Shown: piece after piece, positions 17,510 to 24,767 of the stretch
Numbering within the stretch: position 1 is the first letter of the stretch
How the letters are laid out: every line of letters begins with the position of its first letter
DNA from: Micromonospora_I sp040659735
GTDB taxonomy: Bacteria; Actinomycetota; Actinomycetes; Mycobacteriales; Micromonosporaceae
Assembly: GCF_040659735.1 (NCBI RefSeq)
Contig: NZ_JBFANZ010000001.1
Span: forward strand, 186,001-250,000
Reading direction: 5' to 3'
DNA length: 64,000 nt
Program-made: the position numbers and the translations under genes
Notes under the pieces: model-generated
Seen by the model: only the letters and a program-made list of their open reading frames with translations
Told to the model about the DNA's origin: nothing
Databases searched by the model: none

Positions 17510-18766
17510 GTGCCTGATATTCCGTTCGGCTTCTCGCTCCCGGGTGGTCAACCGCCCGACCCCAACGACCCGCAGCAGTTGCAGCAGTTCATGGCGCAGC
17601 TGCAGCAGATGCTGGCGGCCCCGGGCAGCGGTCCGGTCAACTGGGACCTGGCCCGTCAGGTCGCGGCCGGTCAGCTCGCCGCGGCCGGTGATCCGGCGGT
17701 GACCCCGTACGAGCGCAACGCCGTCGAAGAGGCGCTGCGCCTGGCCGACCTGTGGCTGGAGCCGGCCTCGGCGCTCCCCTCCGGCATCCAGACCTCCGTC
17801 GCGTGGAACCGCAACGAGTGGATCTACAAGACGCTCGACGTCTGGAAGAAGCTCTGCGACCCGGTCGCCGGCCGCATGGTGGGCGCGATGAGCGACCTGG
17901 TGCCGCCGGAGGCGCGGGCCCAGCTCGGTCCGATGCAGTCGATGGTGGCGGCGCTCGGCGGCGCGCTCTTCGGCGGACAGCTCGGCCAGGCGCTCGGCTC
18001 GCTCGCCGGCGAGGTGCTCTCGGCCGGCGAGATCGGTCTGCCACTCGGACCGCCCGGGACCGCCGCGCTCATCCCGGCCAATATCGCCGCCTACGGCCAG
18101 GGCCTGGAGCTGCCCGAAGACGAGGTACGGCTCTATGTCGCCCTGCGCGAAGCCGCACACCAGCGGCTCTTCCAGCACGTGCCGTGGCTGCGCGGACACA
18201 TGCTCTCGGCAGTCGAGATGTACGCCGCCGGCATCACCGTCAACCGGGAGGCGATCGAGGAGGCGATGAGCCGGGTCGACCCGATGAACCCGGAGTCGAT
18301 GCAGGCGATCGCGCTCGAAGGCATCTTCACCCCCGAGGACACCCCGGCCCAGAAGGCGTCCCTGGCCCGGCTGGAAACCGCCCTGGCGCTGGTGGAGGGC
18401 TGGGTATGCCACGTGGTTGACAGCGCGGCCGGCGACCGGCTGCCCAACGTGGCCAAGCTCGGTGAGGCGTTCCGCCGCCGCCGGGCCGCGGGCGGGCCGG
18501 CGGAGCAGACGTTCGCGGCGCTGGTGGGGCTGGAGCTACGCCCGCGCCGGCTGCGTGAGGCCGCCGCGTTGTGGAGCGCGCTCTCCGAGCACCGGGGCGT
18601 CGCCGGGCGCGACGCGCTCTGGGGTCACCCGGACCTGCTTCCGTCGGAGGACGACTTCGCGGATCCGGCGGCGTTCGCCCGGGCGCAGCTCGACTTCGAC
18701 CTCGGCGACATCGACTTCGGCGACGGGTCGGCCACGCCGGAGAAGCCGACCGACCCCTCCGCGTGA
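17510..18766 (+). CDS. DUF2342 zinc-dependent metalloprotease-like protein
   Basis: A 418-residue protein of the DUF2342 family (Rv3195-like), often annotated as zinc-dependent metalloprotease or F420-associated protein. The conserved REAAHQRLFQHVPWLRGH segment carries the histidines, and a second conserved stretch is EGWVCHVVDSAAGDRLP. It has no signal peptide. A proline/glutamine-rich start (PNDPQQLQQFMAQLQQM) is typical. I use GTG 17510, giving VPDIPFGFSLPGG, preceded by TACCGT at seven bases as in leaderless genes; in-frame GTGs at 17483 and 17501 are possible. Activity is not proven for the family. Confidence 0.9.
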   Translation: MPDIPFGFSLPGGQPPDPNDPQQLQQFMAQLQQMLAAPGSGPVNWDLARQVAAGQLAAAGDPAVTPYERNAVEEALRLADLWLEPASALPSGIQTSVAWNRNEWIYKTLDVWKKLCDPVAGRMVGAMSDLVPPEARAQLGPMQSMVAALGGALFGGQLGQALGSLAGEVLSAGEIGLPLGPPGTAALIPANIAAYGQGLELPEDEVRLYVALREAAHQRLFQHVPWLRGHMLSAVEMYAAGITVNREAIEEAMSRVDPMNPESMQAIALEGIFTPEDTPAQKASLARLETALALVEGWVCHVVDSAAGDRLPNVAKLGEAFRRRRAAGGPAEQTFAALVGLELRPRRLREAAALWSALSEHRGVAGRDALWGHPDLLPSEDDFADPAAFARAQLDFDLGDIDFGDGSATPEKPTDPSA

Positions 18767-18770
18767 TCCG

Positions 18771-18829
18771 CACGATCGTGGGCTCATGGCGGGTATCGGT
18801 CCGCCTGGATCAGCCGGGCACACGATCGT
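18771..18829. repeat. GATC palindrome element R3 (variant)
   Basis: A 59-base element flanked by CACGATCGTG and CACGATCGT, sharing the size and GATC arms of the other elements but with a different arm sequence. It lies between the convergent genes ending at 18766 and 18850. Confidence 0.5.
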
Positions 18830-18849
18830 CGCGATCATGGGCCGGCGGG

Positions 18850-19449
18850 TCAGCCGCCGAGCAGCGCGCGGGTCGTGTCCCACCCCTCCACCCTCGGATC
18901 GAGGGTGGCCAGGTCGGCCGGTCCGCGCAGTCGCCGCCACGCCGGCGTCACCACGACGTCGGCGGGGCGCGGCGCCGCGACCCGGATCTCCGCGACGTCA
19001 GCGTCAAGGTCCAGGTCGGGCAGCCAGTCCGGCACGGGCAGCCGCGCGGCCACACCGAGCAGGCCGGGCGTCCCGTCCGGGCCCGCCGCGGCGATCGCCA
19101 GGGGACGGCTCGTCAATGGGCGCAGCAGCTTGCCGAGGATCAGCCCGGGCACGTCGGGCGCGTCGGCGGCGATGACGGCCGCCTGGTCGTACCCGTCCCC
19201 CGTGGCCGCGGCGAACGCGGCGGTGACGGTGGGCGCGGGGATCTCGTAGACGGGCATGCCCGGCCAGGCGACCGCGTCGGCCAGCGGACGGTCGGCCGGG
19301 GTGGCGGCGATCGCCGGCTCGACATGGTTCAAGGTGGCGATCAGGTCGACCACGTCCTCGGCCAGTGCCGCGCGCCAGGTCGGCAGGTCGGTCCCGGGCG
19401 GAGCCCAACGGACCGCGCCCAGCAGCACCACCACCACACGTCGAGCCAC
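18850..19449 (-). CDS. nucleotidyltransferase-like protein (DUF2064-like)
   Basis: A 199-residue protein starting VARRVVVVLLGAVRWAPPGTDLP at GTG 19449. The middle has AAVIAADAPDVPGLILGKLLRPL, which resembles the D-x-D region of GT-A fold nucleotidyltransferases such as MobA, CofC and DUF2064 proteins. I do not see the complete sugar-nucleotide motif at the N-terminus, so function stays open. It is a single gene, 43 bases downstream of the M48-type peptidase. Confidence 0.65.
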   Translation of the reverse strand: MARRVVVVLLGAVRWAPPGTDLPTWRAALAEDVVDLIATLNHVEPAIAATPADRPLADAVAWPGMPVYEIPAPTVTAAFAAATGDGYDQAAVIAADAPDVPGLILGKLLRPLTSRPLAIAAAGPDGTPGLLGVAARLPVPDWLPDLDLDADVAEIRVAAPRPADVVVTPAWRRLRGPADLATLDPRVEGWDTTRALLGG

Positions 19450-19492
19450 GGGCAAACCCTAACCGGGGCCGCGGCGCCCCGGGCGACCGCGC

Positions 19493-20023
19493 TCAGTCGG
19501 TGAGCACGAGGCCCGTGCTCGCGGCGACACCCTCCAGGTAGCCCCGCGCCCGTTCCGCCTTCGGATAGCGCCCGACCAGCTCCCAGAACCGCGCGTTGTG
19601 GCTGGGCACCACGAGGTGGGCCAGCTCGTGCAGCAGCACGTAGTCGATCACCCAGTCCGGCATCTCCTGGATGCGGTGGGAGATCCGGATGGTCCGGTCG
19701 GCCGGGGTGCACGAGCCCCAGCGCCCGTTCTGGTTGGTCACCCAGCGGACGCTCGCCGGGACGGCGGTCTGCCCGTGTTCGCTCAGGTAGCGGTCGATCA
19801 GGCGCTGCGCCCGACCGAGTAGCTCGGCGTCCGAGCGGCAGGCCCGTTCCTCCCGGGCGGCGAGACGGGCGAGCATCCGGTCCACCCACTCCGTTTCCTC
19901 GGCGCGGGAGAACTGGTCGGGGATGAGCACGACGACGCGCTCGCCGTCCCGATACGCGGACACCGTTCGTCGCCGACGCTGACTGCGCCGTACTTCGACG
20001 ACAGGCTTCCGCGTCCCCGCCAT
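19493..20023 (-). CDS. YgjP-like M48-family metallopeptidase (DUF45)
   Basis: A 176-residue protein starting MAGTRKPVVEVRRSQRRRR at ATG 20023. The zinc motif HELAH lies in LLHELAHLVVPSHNARFWELV, with N-GRWGSC upstream. Both are diagnostic of the YgjP/DUF45 family of small soluble metallopeptidase-like proteins. The third zinc ligand is probably the histidine of SHNARFW. Substrates are unknown. It has no signal peptide. Confidence 0.88.
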   Translation of the reverse strand: MAGTRKPVVEVRRSQRRRRTVSAYRDGERVVVLIPDQFSRAEETEWVDRMLARLAAREERACRSDAELLGRAQRLIDRYLSEHGQTAVPASVRWVTNQNGRWGSCTPADRTIRISHRIQEMPDWVIDYVLLHELAHLVVPSHNARFWELVGRYPKAERARGYLEGVAASTGLVLTD

Positions 20024-20493
20024 TACCGGCCCGCGCAGCCTCGGGTTTGGTTCACGATGGCACGCTAATCCGTACTGGCCAGGTGACCGCAAGAGTTGAC
20101 GCGCCGAGAGATGCCAGAAAAATGCTGGTTGACGGCGTGTCGTCCGGAAAATTTCTCCGCGTCGCGGCCGAGTCGGTGGCTACCACCGTAAGCGATCACG
20201 GCCCGCGGCGCCCGGCGGGGAGCCGTGAACGGGATGTGTGGACCTCTTCACCCGGCGTGTCCTTGCGAATCTGACTAATCCGGTGCATTACGACATGCAC
20301 ACTCTCGTCGTCGGCTTCCTCACAGTGTCGACGCATCGCTGACATGGAACTGCCCAGAGCTGGGTAGGGTCCGCGGACCAGCGGTCAATCATTGACCGTG
20401 GAGAAGCCGCAGCGCCGGCGCCTACCAGGGCGTCCGTCGCGAGGCTGGCGTTGGGCGACGTACCGCCCGACAAACGAGACGAGGAGGGGCACC
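20024..20493. other. intergenic region with palindrome
   Basis: A 470-base gap with no convincing coding frame. It holds a 17-base inverted repeat (20382-20398, entered separately) and the ribosome binding site for the DUF5679 gene. AT content is a little higher than in the genes, consistent with promoters for both neighbours. Confidence 0.5.
20382..20398. promoter_or_regulatory. inverted repeat upstream of DUF5679 gene
   Basis: CGGTCAAT-C-ATTGACCG, a perfect 8-base inverted repeat with one central base, 95 bases before the gene start. It looks like a dimeric regulator site. The right arm includes TTGACC, which could be a -35 element. Confidence 0.5.
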
Positions 20494-20661
20494 GTGGCCG
20501 AAACGGCCCAGACCTACAACGGGTACTGCGTTAAGTGCAAGGAGAAGCGGGACTTCGAGGGCGAGGTCACGGTCTCGAAGACGGGCATGAACATGGCCAA
20601 GGGCAAGTGCCCGGTCTGCGGCACGACCGTCAACCGGATCCTGGGCAAGGCCAAGGCCTGA
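20494..20661 (+). CDS. DUF5679 small zinc-ribbon protein
   Basis: A 55-residue protein starting at GTG 20494, four bases after GAGGAGGGG. It has two CxxC pairs (CVKC and CPVCG) separated by KREKRDFEGEV-type basic sequence, forming a predicted zinc ribbon. The motif NGYCVKCKEKR near the start and MNMAKGKCPVCGTTVNRI near the end match DUF5679, a short actinobacterial family. Its role is unknown; zinc ribbons of this size often bind ribosomes, RNA polymerase or nucleic acid. Confidence 0.88.
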   Translation: MAETAQTYNGYCVKCKEKRDFEGEVTVSKTGMNMAKGKCPVCGTTVNRILGKAKA

Positions 20662-20778
20662 CGTGCCCTTCGGCCCGGAGGAACGGGCCGGACCAGCACG
20701 GTTCAGTAGACGACAGCGGGAAGGGGGGGGGGGGGGGGCGGGCCCGTGCGCGGGGCGGGTGAGTGGGTGATGCTACCA

Positions 20779-20788
20779 NNNNNNNNNN
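20779..20788. other. assembly gap (10 N)
   Basis: Ten undetermined bases, 40 bases after a 16-base G homopolymer. True gap size is unknown. Confidence 0.99.
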
Positions 20789-20790
20789 AG

Positions 20791-20880
20791 TACGTGGAGG
20801 GCGACGCGCTGTCGCGAACGCTCAGCCGCGTCGGACGGCTCACGCCCGCCCGCACCATGGCGCTGGTCGCGCAGGCGGCT
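20791..20880 (+). pseudogene. fragment of a serine/threonine protein kinase
   Basis: Directly after the gap one frame reads YVEGDALSRTLSRVGRLTPARTMALVAQAAL. This matches the hinge and following helix of bacterial Hanks-type kinases (usually EYVEGDSL...LRREGRLSPARALALVAQAAxAL). After about residue 31 the resemblance stops and the frame reads unrelated sequence. It may be a genuine remnant, or the kinase gene may continue into sequence lost at the gap. Confidence 0.45.
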
Positions 20881-20941
20881 CTTGTGTCGCGCTGCGGACA
20901 CGCCCGGTCATGTCCAGGCGGCGACATCAGCTGGCACCACC

Positions 20942-21003
20942 TGTGGATAACCGGCCAGATCTTGTGGATAAGGCAGTGCATGCCGCCATGCACCTGTGGA
21001 TAA
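20942..21003 (-). promoter_or_regulatory. cluster of three DnaA boxes
   Basis: Perfect TTATCCACA boxes, all on the minus strand, at 20942-20950, 20963-20971 and 20995-21003. No dnaA, dnaN or rpmH gene is in the window, so this is unlikely to be the chromosomal origin. It may titrate DnaA or reflect a common actinobacterial intergenic motif. Confidence 0.6.
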
Positions 21004-21027
21004 CGAGCGAGGTGGGGTTCGGCAACG

Positions 21028-22152
21028 GTGACAGCGTGTCAATTCATGACCCGATCGTCACTGCGTCGCCCGCCACTCCCCCGCCCGACCCTGCTCCCCG
21101 GCCTCCCGCGCCTGTGGCGCGACCGGCACACCCTGCAACTCGGCCTCGACCCGGCCCGCGCCGTCCTCCTGGAGGTCGCGAATCCGGCCCTGGTCCGCCT
21201 GCTCGATCTGCTCGACGGAGGCCACACCGAACGGGCCATTCTCGACCACGCCGTCACCATGAACCTGCGGCGGGAGGACGCGCGGGCGCTCCTGGACACC
21301 CTGCATGAGGCGCGGCTCGTCATCGGCGCGCACACCCTGCTCCCGAGCGATCTGCCCGAACCGACCCGGCGCCGCCTCGCGGCCGAGGCCGCCGCGATCG
21401 CCCTGCGCGCGGGCGACGCACCCGCCACGCCCGCCCAGATCATGCGTCGCCGGGCCGCGGCGCGGGTCGTTGTCACCGGGCACGGCCGGCTCGCCGCACC
21501 GGTCGCCGTCACGCTCGCCCAATCGGGAGTGGGACATGTCAGCCCCGACCTGTCCGGTCGGGTGGATCCGGCCGACACGGTGGGCGCCGGGCTGAGCGCG
21601 AGCGATGTGCACCGCCCCCGCAAGGCCGCGGTCGCGGAGGCGATCGTCCGCACCGCCCCGGGCACCGAAACCCGGCCGGTACGACGGGGCCACGCAACCC
21701 TCACCGTCCAGGTCGGCGCCGACCGCCCCGCCCCGCTGCTCGCCGCCGCCTACGCCCAGCAGCGTCAGGCGCACCTGCTCGTCGCGGTGCGCGACGGCAC
21801 CCCGATGGTCGGCCCCCTCGTCCCCGCCACCGGCTCACCATGCCTGAACTGCCTCGATCTGCATCGCCAGGACCGAGACCCCGGCTGGCCGGCCGTGGCG
21901 GCGCAACTCGCCGGTGACAACGCGGCCGAACCGTGCAGCGCACCAACGCTGATCGCCGCCGCCGGATACGCCGCCGCCGAAGTCCTCACCTACCTCGACG
22001 GCGGCACGCCGGAGACGATCGGCGCGGCCGTGGAGATCCGCGCGCCGGGGCGTGTCCGCCGCCGGAGCTGGCCGCCGCACCCCGAATGCGACTGCCGCCG
22101 CCGCAGTCGGCAGCGCGGGAGCCGGCCACACGTGGCGGGAGCCACGGGCTGA
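21028..22152 (+). CDS. ThiF/E1-like protein with degenerate nucleotide site
   Basis: A 374-residue cytoplasmic protein with GTG 21028 placed nine bases after GAGGTGGGG. The N-terminal part (about 20-110) is a winged-helix-like region seen in TOMM-type E1 proteins (LLDLLDGGHTERAILDHA). Residues about 145-175 hold a Rossmann segment, VVVTGHGRLAAPVAVTLAQSGVGHV, where the usual GxGGxG is degraded. Cysteines in CLNCLDLHR and a C-terminal CDC may bind structural zinc. It lies 39 bases before the ABC1 kinase gene on the same strand. From memory this matches Rv3196 next to Rv3197. With a poor ATP site it may bind a peptide or partner rather than activate one. Confidence 0.7.
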   Translation: MTACQFMTRSSLRRPPLPRPTLLPGLPRLWRDRHTLQLGLDPARAVLLEVANPALVRLLDLLDGGHTERAILDHAVTMNLRREDARALLDTLHEARLVIGAHTLLPSDLPEPTRRRLAAEAAAIALRAGDAPATPAQIMRRRAAARVVVTGHGRLAAPVAVTLAQSGVGHVSPDLSGRVDPADTVGAGLSASDVHRPRKAAVAEAIVRTAPGTETRPVRRGHATLTVQVGADRPAPLLAAAYAQQRQAHLLVAVRDGTPMVGPLVPATGSPCLNCLDLHRQDRDPGWPAVAAQLAGDNAAEPCSAPTLIAAAGYAAAEVLTYLDGGTPETIGAAVEIRAPGRVRRRSWPPHPECDCRRRSRQRGSRPHVAGATG

Positions 22153-22191
22153 CGGGGGCCGCCACGCCCGATAGTCGGTAACAATGATCGG

Positions 22192-23520
22192 GTGACCGAC
22201 ATCCCGCGCCGGGCCGTGTCCCGGACCGCCAAGCTCGCCGCACTCCCGCTCGGCTTCGCCGGTCGGACCGTCCTCGGGCTGGGAAAACGGGTCACCGGCC
22301 TCGCCTCCGAGGTGATCTCGGCAGAGATCCAGGAGCGGACCGCCGAGCAGCTGTTCAGCGTGCTGGGGCAGCTCAAGGGCGGCGCGATGAAGGCCGGTCA
22401 GGCGCTCTCGGTCTTCGAGGCCGCGATGCCCGAGGAACTCGCCGCGCCCTATCGCCATGCCCTGACCAAGCTGCAGGAGGCCGCCCCGCCGCTCCCCGCG
22501 GCGAGCGTGCACAAGGTGCTGGCCGCGCAGCTCGGCGAGGACTGGCGGACGAAGTTCGTCGAGTTCGAGGAGACGCCGGCGGCGGCGGCCAGCATCGGGC
22601 AGGTGCACCGGGCGGTCTGGAAGACCCGGGCGAAGGCCGGTCGCCAGGTCGCCGTGAAGGTGCAGTATCCGGGGGCCGGTGAAGCCCTGCTCGCCGACTT
22701 CCGGCAGCTCTCCCGGCTGAGCGGGATGTTCAAGGCGCTGCAACCGGGGTTGGATATCAAGCCGCTCCTGACCGAGCTGCGCGACCGGCTGGAGGAGGAG
22801 CTCGACTACGAGCTGGAGGCGCAGTCGCAGCGTGAATTCGCGGCGGCGTACGCCGGCGACACGGAGATCTTCGTGCCGAAGGTGGTCGCGGCGGCGCCCC
22901 GCGTGCTGGTCACCGACTGGGTCGAGGGGCAGCCGCTGTCCCGGATCATCGAGCAGGGGACCGAGAGCGAGCGTGACGAGTCCGGACGGCTGATGGCGGT
23001 GCTGCATTTCTCCGCACCGCAGCGTGCGGGACTGCTGCACGCCGATCCGCACCCCGGGAACTTCCGGCTGCTCCCCGACGGTCGCCTCGGCGTGATCGAC
23101 TTCGGGGCGGTCGCCCGGCTTCCCGGCGGTCACCCCGAGCCCATCGGGCGGCTGGTCCGACTCGCGCTCTCCGGCGACGCCGAGGCGGTCGTCGACGGTC
23201 TTCGGGGGGAGGGGTTCGTCAAGCCTGACGAGGCGATCGACGCGCAGGCCGTCCTCGACTTCGTGCTGCCGATGTTGGAGCCGCTGGCGGTCGACGAGTT
23301 CCGCTTCACGCGGAAGTGGCTGCGCAGCGAGGCGGGGCGGCTGGCGAGTCCCAAGTCGCCGGCCTACCAGTTGAGCCGCCACCTCAACCTGCCCCCGGCC
23401 TACCTACTGATCCACCGGGTCACGCTCGGCTCGGCCGGGGTGCTCTGCCAGTTGGAGGCGAAGGCCTCCTACCGGGCGATCGTGGAGCGGTGGCTGCCGG
23501 GCTTCGTCCCCGCCGCCTGA
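22192..23520 (+). CDS. ABC1/AarF (UbiB-like) atypical kinase
   Basis: A 442-residue soluble member of the UbiB/ADCK family. Visible signatures: the KxGQ motif in GGAMKAGQALS, the alanine-rich A-loop AAAASIGQVHRA, AVKVQYPG with the lysine, HADPHPGNF as catalytic loop and VIDFGAVARL as metal-binding loop. UbiB proteins act in quinone synthesis; actinobacterial members are linked to antibiotic resistance, and Rv3197 is reported to bind erythromycin-like drugs and to sit beside whiB7. The gene follows the ThiF-like gene in the same direction and converges on the small gene behind whiB7. Start GTG 22192. Confidence 0.9.
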   Translation: MTDIPRRAVSRTAKLAALPLGFAGRTVLGLGKRVTGLASEVISAEIQERTAEQLFSVLGQLKGGAMKAGQALSVFEAAMPEELAAPYRHALTKLQEAAPPLPAASVHKVLAAQLGEDWRTKFVEFEETPAAAASIGQVHRAVWKTRAKAGRQVAVKVQYPGAGEALLADFRQLSRLSGMFKALQPGLDIKPLLTELRDRLEEELDYELEAQSQREFAAAYAGDTEIFVPKVVAAAPRVLVTDWVEGQPLSRIIEQGTESERDESGRLMAVLHFSAPQRAGLLHADPHPGNFRLLPDGRLGVIDFGAVARLPGGHPEPIGRLVRLALSGDAEAVVDGLRGEGFVKPDEAIDAQAVLDFVLPMLEPLAVDEFRFTRKWLRSEAGRLASPKSPAYQLSRHLNLPPAYLLIHRVTLGSAGVLCQLEAKASYRAIVERWLPGFVPAA

Positions 23521-23540
23521 TCCGGAGGGTCGCAAACACG

Positions 23541-23577
23541 TCCGGGGCAGCCGTCGTGATCGACGGGCTGCCCCGGA
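23541..23577. terminator. terminator between ABC1 gene and whiB7 unit
   Basis: A 12-base stem TCCGGGGCAGCC / GGCTGCCCCGGA with a one-base bulge, located between the convergent transcripts ending at 23520 and 23600. It lacks a T-run but is strong and can stop either direction. Confidence 0.6.
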
Positions 23578-23599
23578 GCGAGGTGAGAGTGGTCAGCGG

Positions 23600-23839
23600 T
23601 TAGGGAGTGCCCAGCTCGCGGGCGGCCCGACGGTGGGCCTGGATCGCGACGTCGCGGGCGGATCGGGTTGCCTCAGTGCTCGTGGTGCTACGACCGGCCT
23701 GAGGCGGTCGCATTCGGGCCCGGGACAACACTTCGTGAATGAGATACATCTTCATGGCTCCGTTCGGGGTGGGTCCTGCGGGGTTCGCCTCGGTGATCAG
23801 CACCGGCAGTGCACCGGCGGGTACGAAGTTCGGGTTCAT
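23600..23839 (-). CDS. small uncharacterised protein downstream of whiB7
   Basis: A 79-residue soluble protein beginning MNPNFVPAGALPVLITEANPAG at ATG 23839, with GGCGG as ribosome binding site inside the end of whiB7. The two genes are one base apart, so it is almost surely co-transcribed with whiB7. The second half is basic (RARMRPPQAGR, AHRRAARELG) and may form a helix. I recognise no family. A link to the WhiB7 response is inferred only from position. Confidence 0.7.
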   Translation of the reverse strand: MNPNFVPAGALPVLITEANPAGPTPNGAMKMYLIHEVLSRARMRPPQAGRSTTSTEATRSARDVAIQAHRRAARELGTP

Positions 23840-23840
23840 G

Positions 23841-24206
23841 TCAGGCCGCCAGTCGGACCGCGCTGCGGGACTCGGCGAGTCCGTTGGCCGCCATCCGCGC
23901 CTCGACCTCAACCTGCAGGGCGGCGTCCCGGGCGACGTCCTCCTTGCGCGGACGGCCCCGCGGCCGCTTGCGCGGGACAACCGCGCCACGCTCGAAGATC
24001 TCGCCGCCCCAGACGCCCCACGGCTCGGCCCGCTCGACCGCGCCGGCAAGGCACTCGACGCGCAGCGGGCAGTCCCCGCAGAGCGCCTTGGCCAGCTCCA
24101 GCTCGGTCGGCGAGTCGGAGAACCACAGGTCGGGGTCGAACTTCCGACAGGGCAGGTTCGCCTCCAGCTCGACGCTCAGGTCGAGGGGGGCCAGCGCCAG
24201 ACTCAT
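23841..24206 (-). CDS. whiB7: WhiB7 transcriptional regulator
   Basis: A 121-residue iron-sulfur regulator starting at ATG 24206 after GAGAGGTGA. Four cysteines (C20, C43, C46, C52) hold the [4Fe-4S] cluster; GVWGG (64-68) is the WhiB turn; and RGRPRK (83-88) is the AT-hook that marks WhiB7 among WhiB proteins. WhiB7 binds sigma-A and AT-rich DNA next to -35 sites to turn on intrinsic antibiotic-resistance genes. The long leader with an upstream ORF and terminator (entered separately) agrees with translation-linked control. Order beside uvrD2 and the ABC1 kinase is as in mycobacteria. Confidence 0.95.
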   Translation of the reverse strand: MSLALAPLDLSVELEANLPCRKFDPDLWFSDSPTELELAKALCGDCPLRVECLAGAVERAEPWGVWGGEIFERGAVVPRKRPRGRPRKEDVARDAALQVEVEARMAANGLAESRSAVRLAA

Positions 24207-24273
24207 CGCCCGGTCACCTCTCTCTCGCTTCGATCTCGTAGATCGCTTCGACTTACTCGTTTTCCGCGGTAGG

Positions 24274-24316
24274 AAAAAAATTAAGGCCGCGGATCCCGGT
24301 AACGGGTTCCGCGGCC
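24274..24316 (-). terminator. whiB7 leader attenuator
   Basis: On the minus strand, GGCCGCGGA-ACCCG pairs with CGGG-ATCCGCGGCC around a four-base loop and is followed by TTAATTTTTTT. It is an intrinsic terminator lying between the upstream ORF stop (24340) and whiB7. Just upstream, two CCTCGAGG copies and a second stem (GGCCGGTC...GACC) could form an alternative antiterminator. Confidence 0.85.
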
Positions 24317-24339
24317 TCGAGGTGAGCCGGTTGGTCTTG

Positions 24340-24639
24340 TCAGACCGGCCTTCCTCGAGGTGGAACACCGCGGGCACCATCCGTCAGCCGCTTCGTGGCG
24401 GTGGTCGGGATGGCCTCGCTGCCCAGGAACGCACTGGTGAGCCCAGTGGTCCCGGTGGACCCATTGATCTCGTGACGCCGCTCGACGCGCGGCAGGACCC
24501 GGACCAGCTCGGCCTGGACCTGGACCTGGTGCGTCTGCGAAAGCTGGGCGACAGCCACAGCCGGACGGACATAGCCGGCCGACATCGGAGCGCAGACAGC
24601 AGGCAGCGTCGACGGTCGAGTCATCGTGTAACTCTCCAC
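24340..24639 (-). CDS. whiB7 upstream ORF (leader peptide)
   Basis: A 99-codon frame starting at GTG 24639, eight bases after a perfect AGGAGG, and reading VESYTMTRPSTLPAVCAPMSAGYVRP... to a stop 24 bases before the attenuator. The sequence resembles no domain and is rich in Thr, Arg, Val and Pro. By comparison with whiB7 leaders of mycobacteria and Streptomyces, slow or failed translation here would favour the antiterminated form and allow whiB7 transcription. The coding reality is supported by the strong ribosome binding site; the mechanism in this species is inferred. Confidence 0.7.
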   Translation of the reverse strand: MESYTMTRPSTLPAVCAPMSAGYVRPAVAVAQLSQTHQVQVQAELVRVLPRVERRHEINGSTGTTGLTSAFLGSEAIPTTATKRLTDGARGVPPRGRPV

Positions 24640-24725
24640 AATCAACACCTCCTGTCTGAACTCGTCACGGACACTCACCACCCCGCCCAGCAGCAATAAC
24701 GCACTGGCTCGCGAGGTGTGAACTG

Positions 24726-24767
24726 AGGCTAAGCCCCATCCGGGGGCGGGGGCAAACGGTTTTACGG
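24726..24767 (-). promoter_or_regulatory. WhiB7-autoregulated promoter
   Basis: Minus strand: -35 TTGCCC at 24755-24750, 18-base spacer, -10 TAGCCT at 24731-24726, about 90 bases before the upstream ORF. An AT-rich patch (CCGTAAAACCGT) directly abuts the -35, as expected for a WhiB7-sigma-A promoter. It is also close to the 3' end of uvrD2. Confidence 0.6.

Larger units (their letters stand above)
20662..21027. other. gene-poor stretch with G-run, assembly gap and DnaA boxes
   Basis: This stretch holds a run of 16 G at 20723-20738, the N gap, a short kinase-like coding piece (20791-20880) and three DnaA boxes (20942-21003). No full gene is present. Frames that read through the Ns are artefacts. 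Confidence 0.7.

Noticed and set aside
20900..21010. Chromosomal replication origin
   Set aside because: Three DnaA boxes alone are too few, and no dnaA, dnaN, recF, gyr, rpmH or parAB gene is near.
20763..21308. Open frame running through the N gap into the ThiF-like region
   Set aside because: It crosses undetermined bases and overlaps a better supported gene in another frame.
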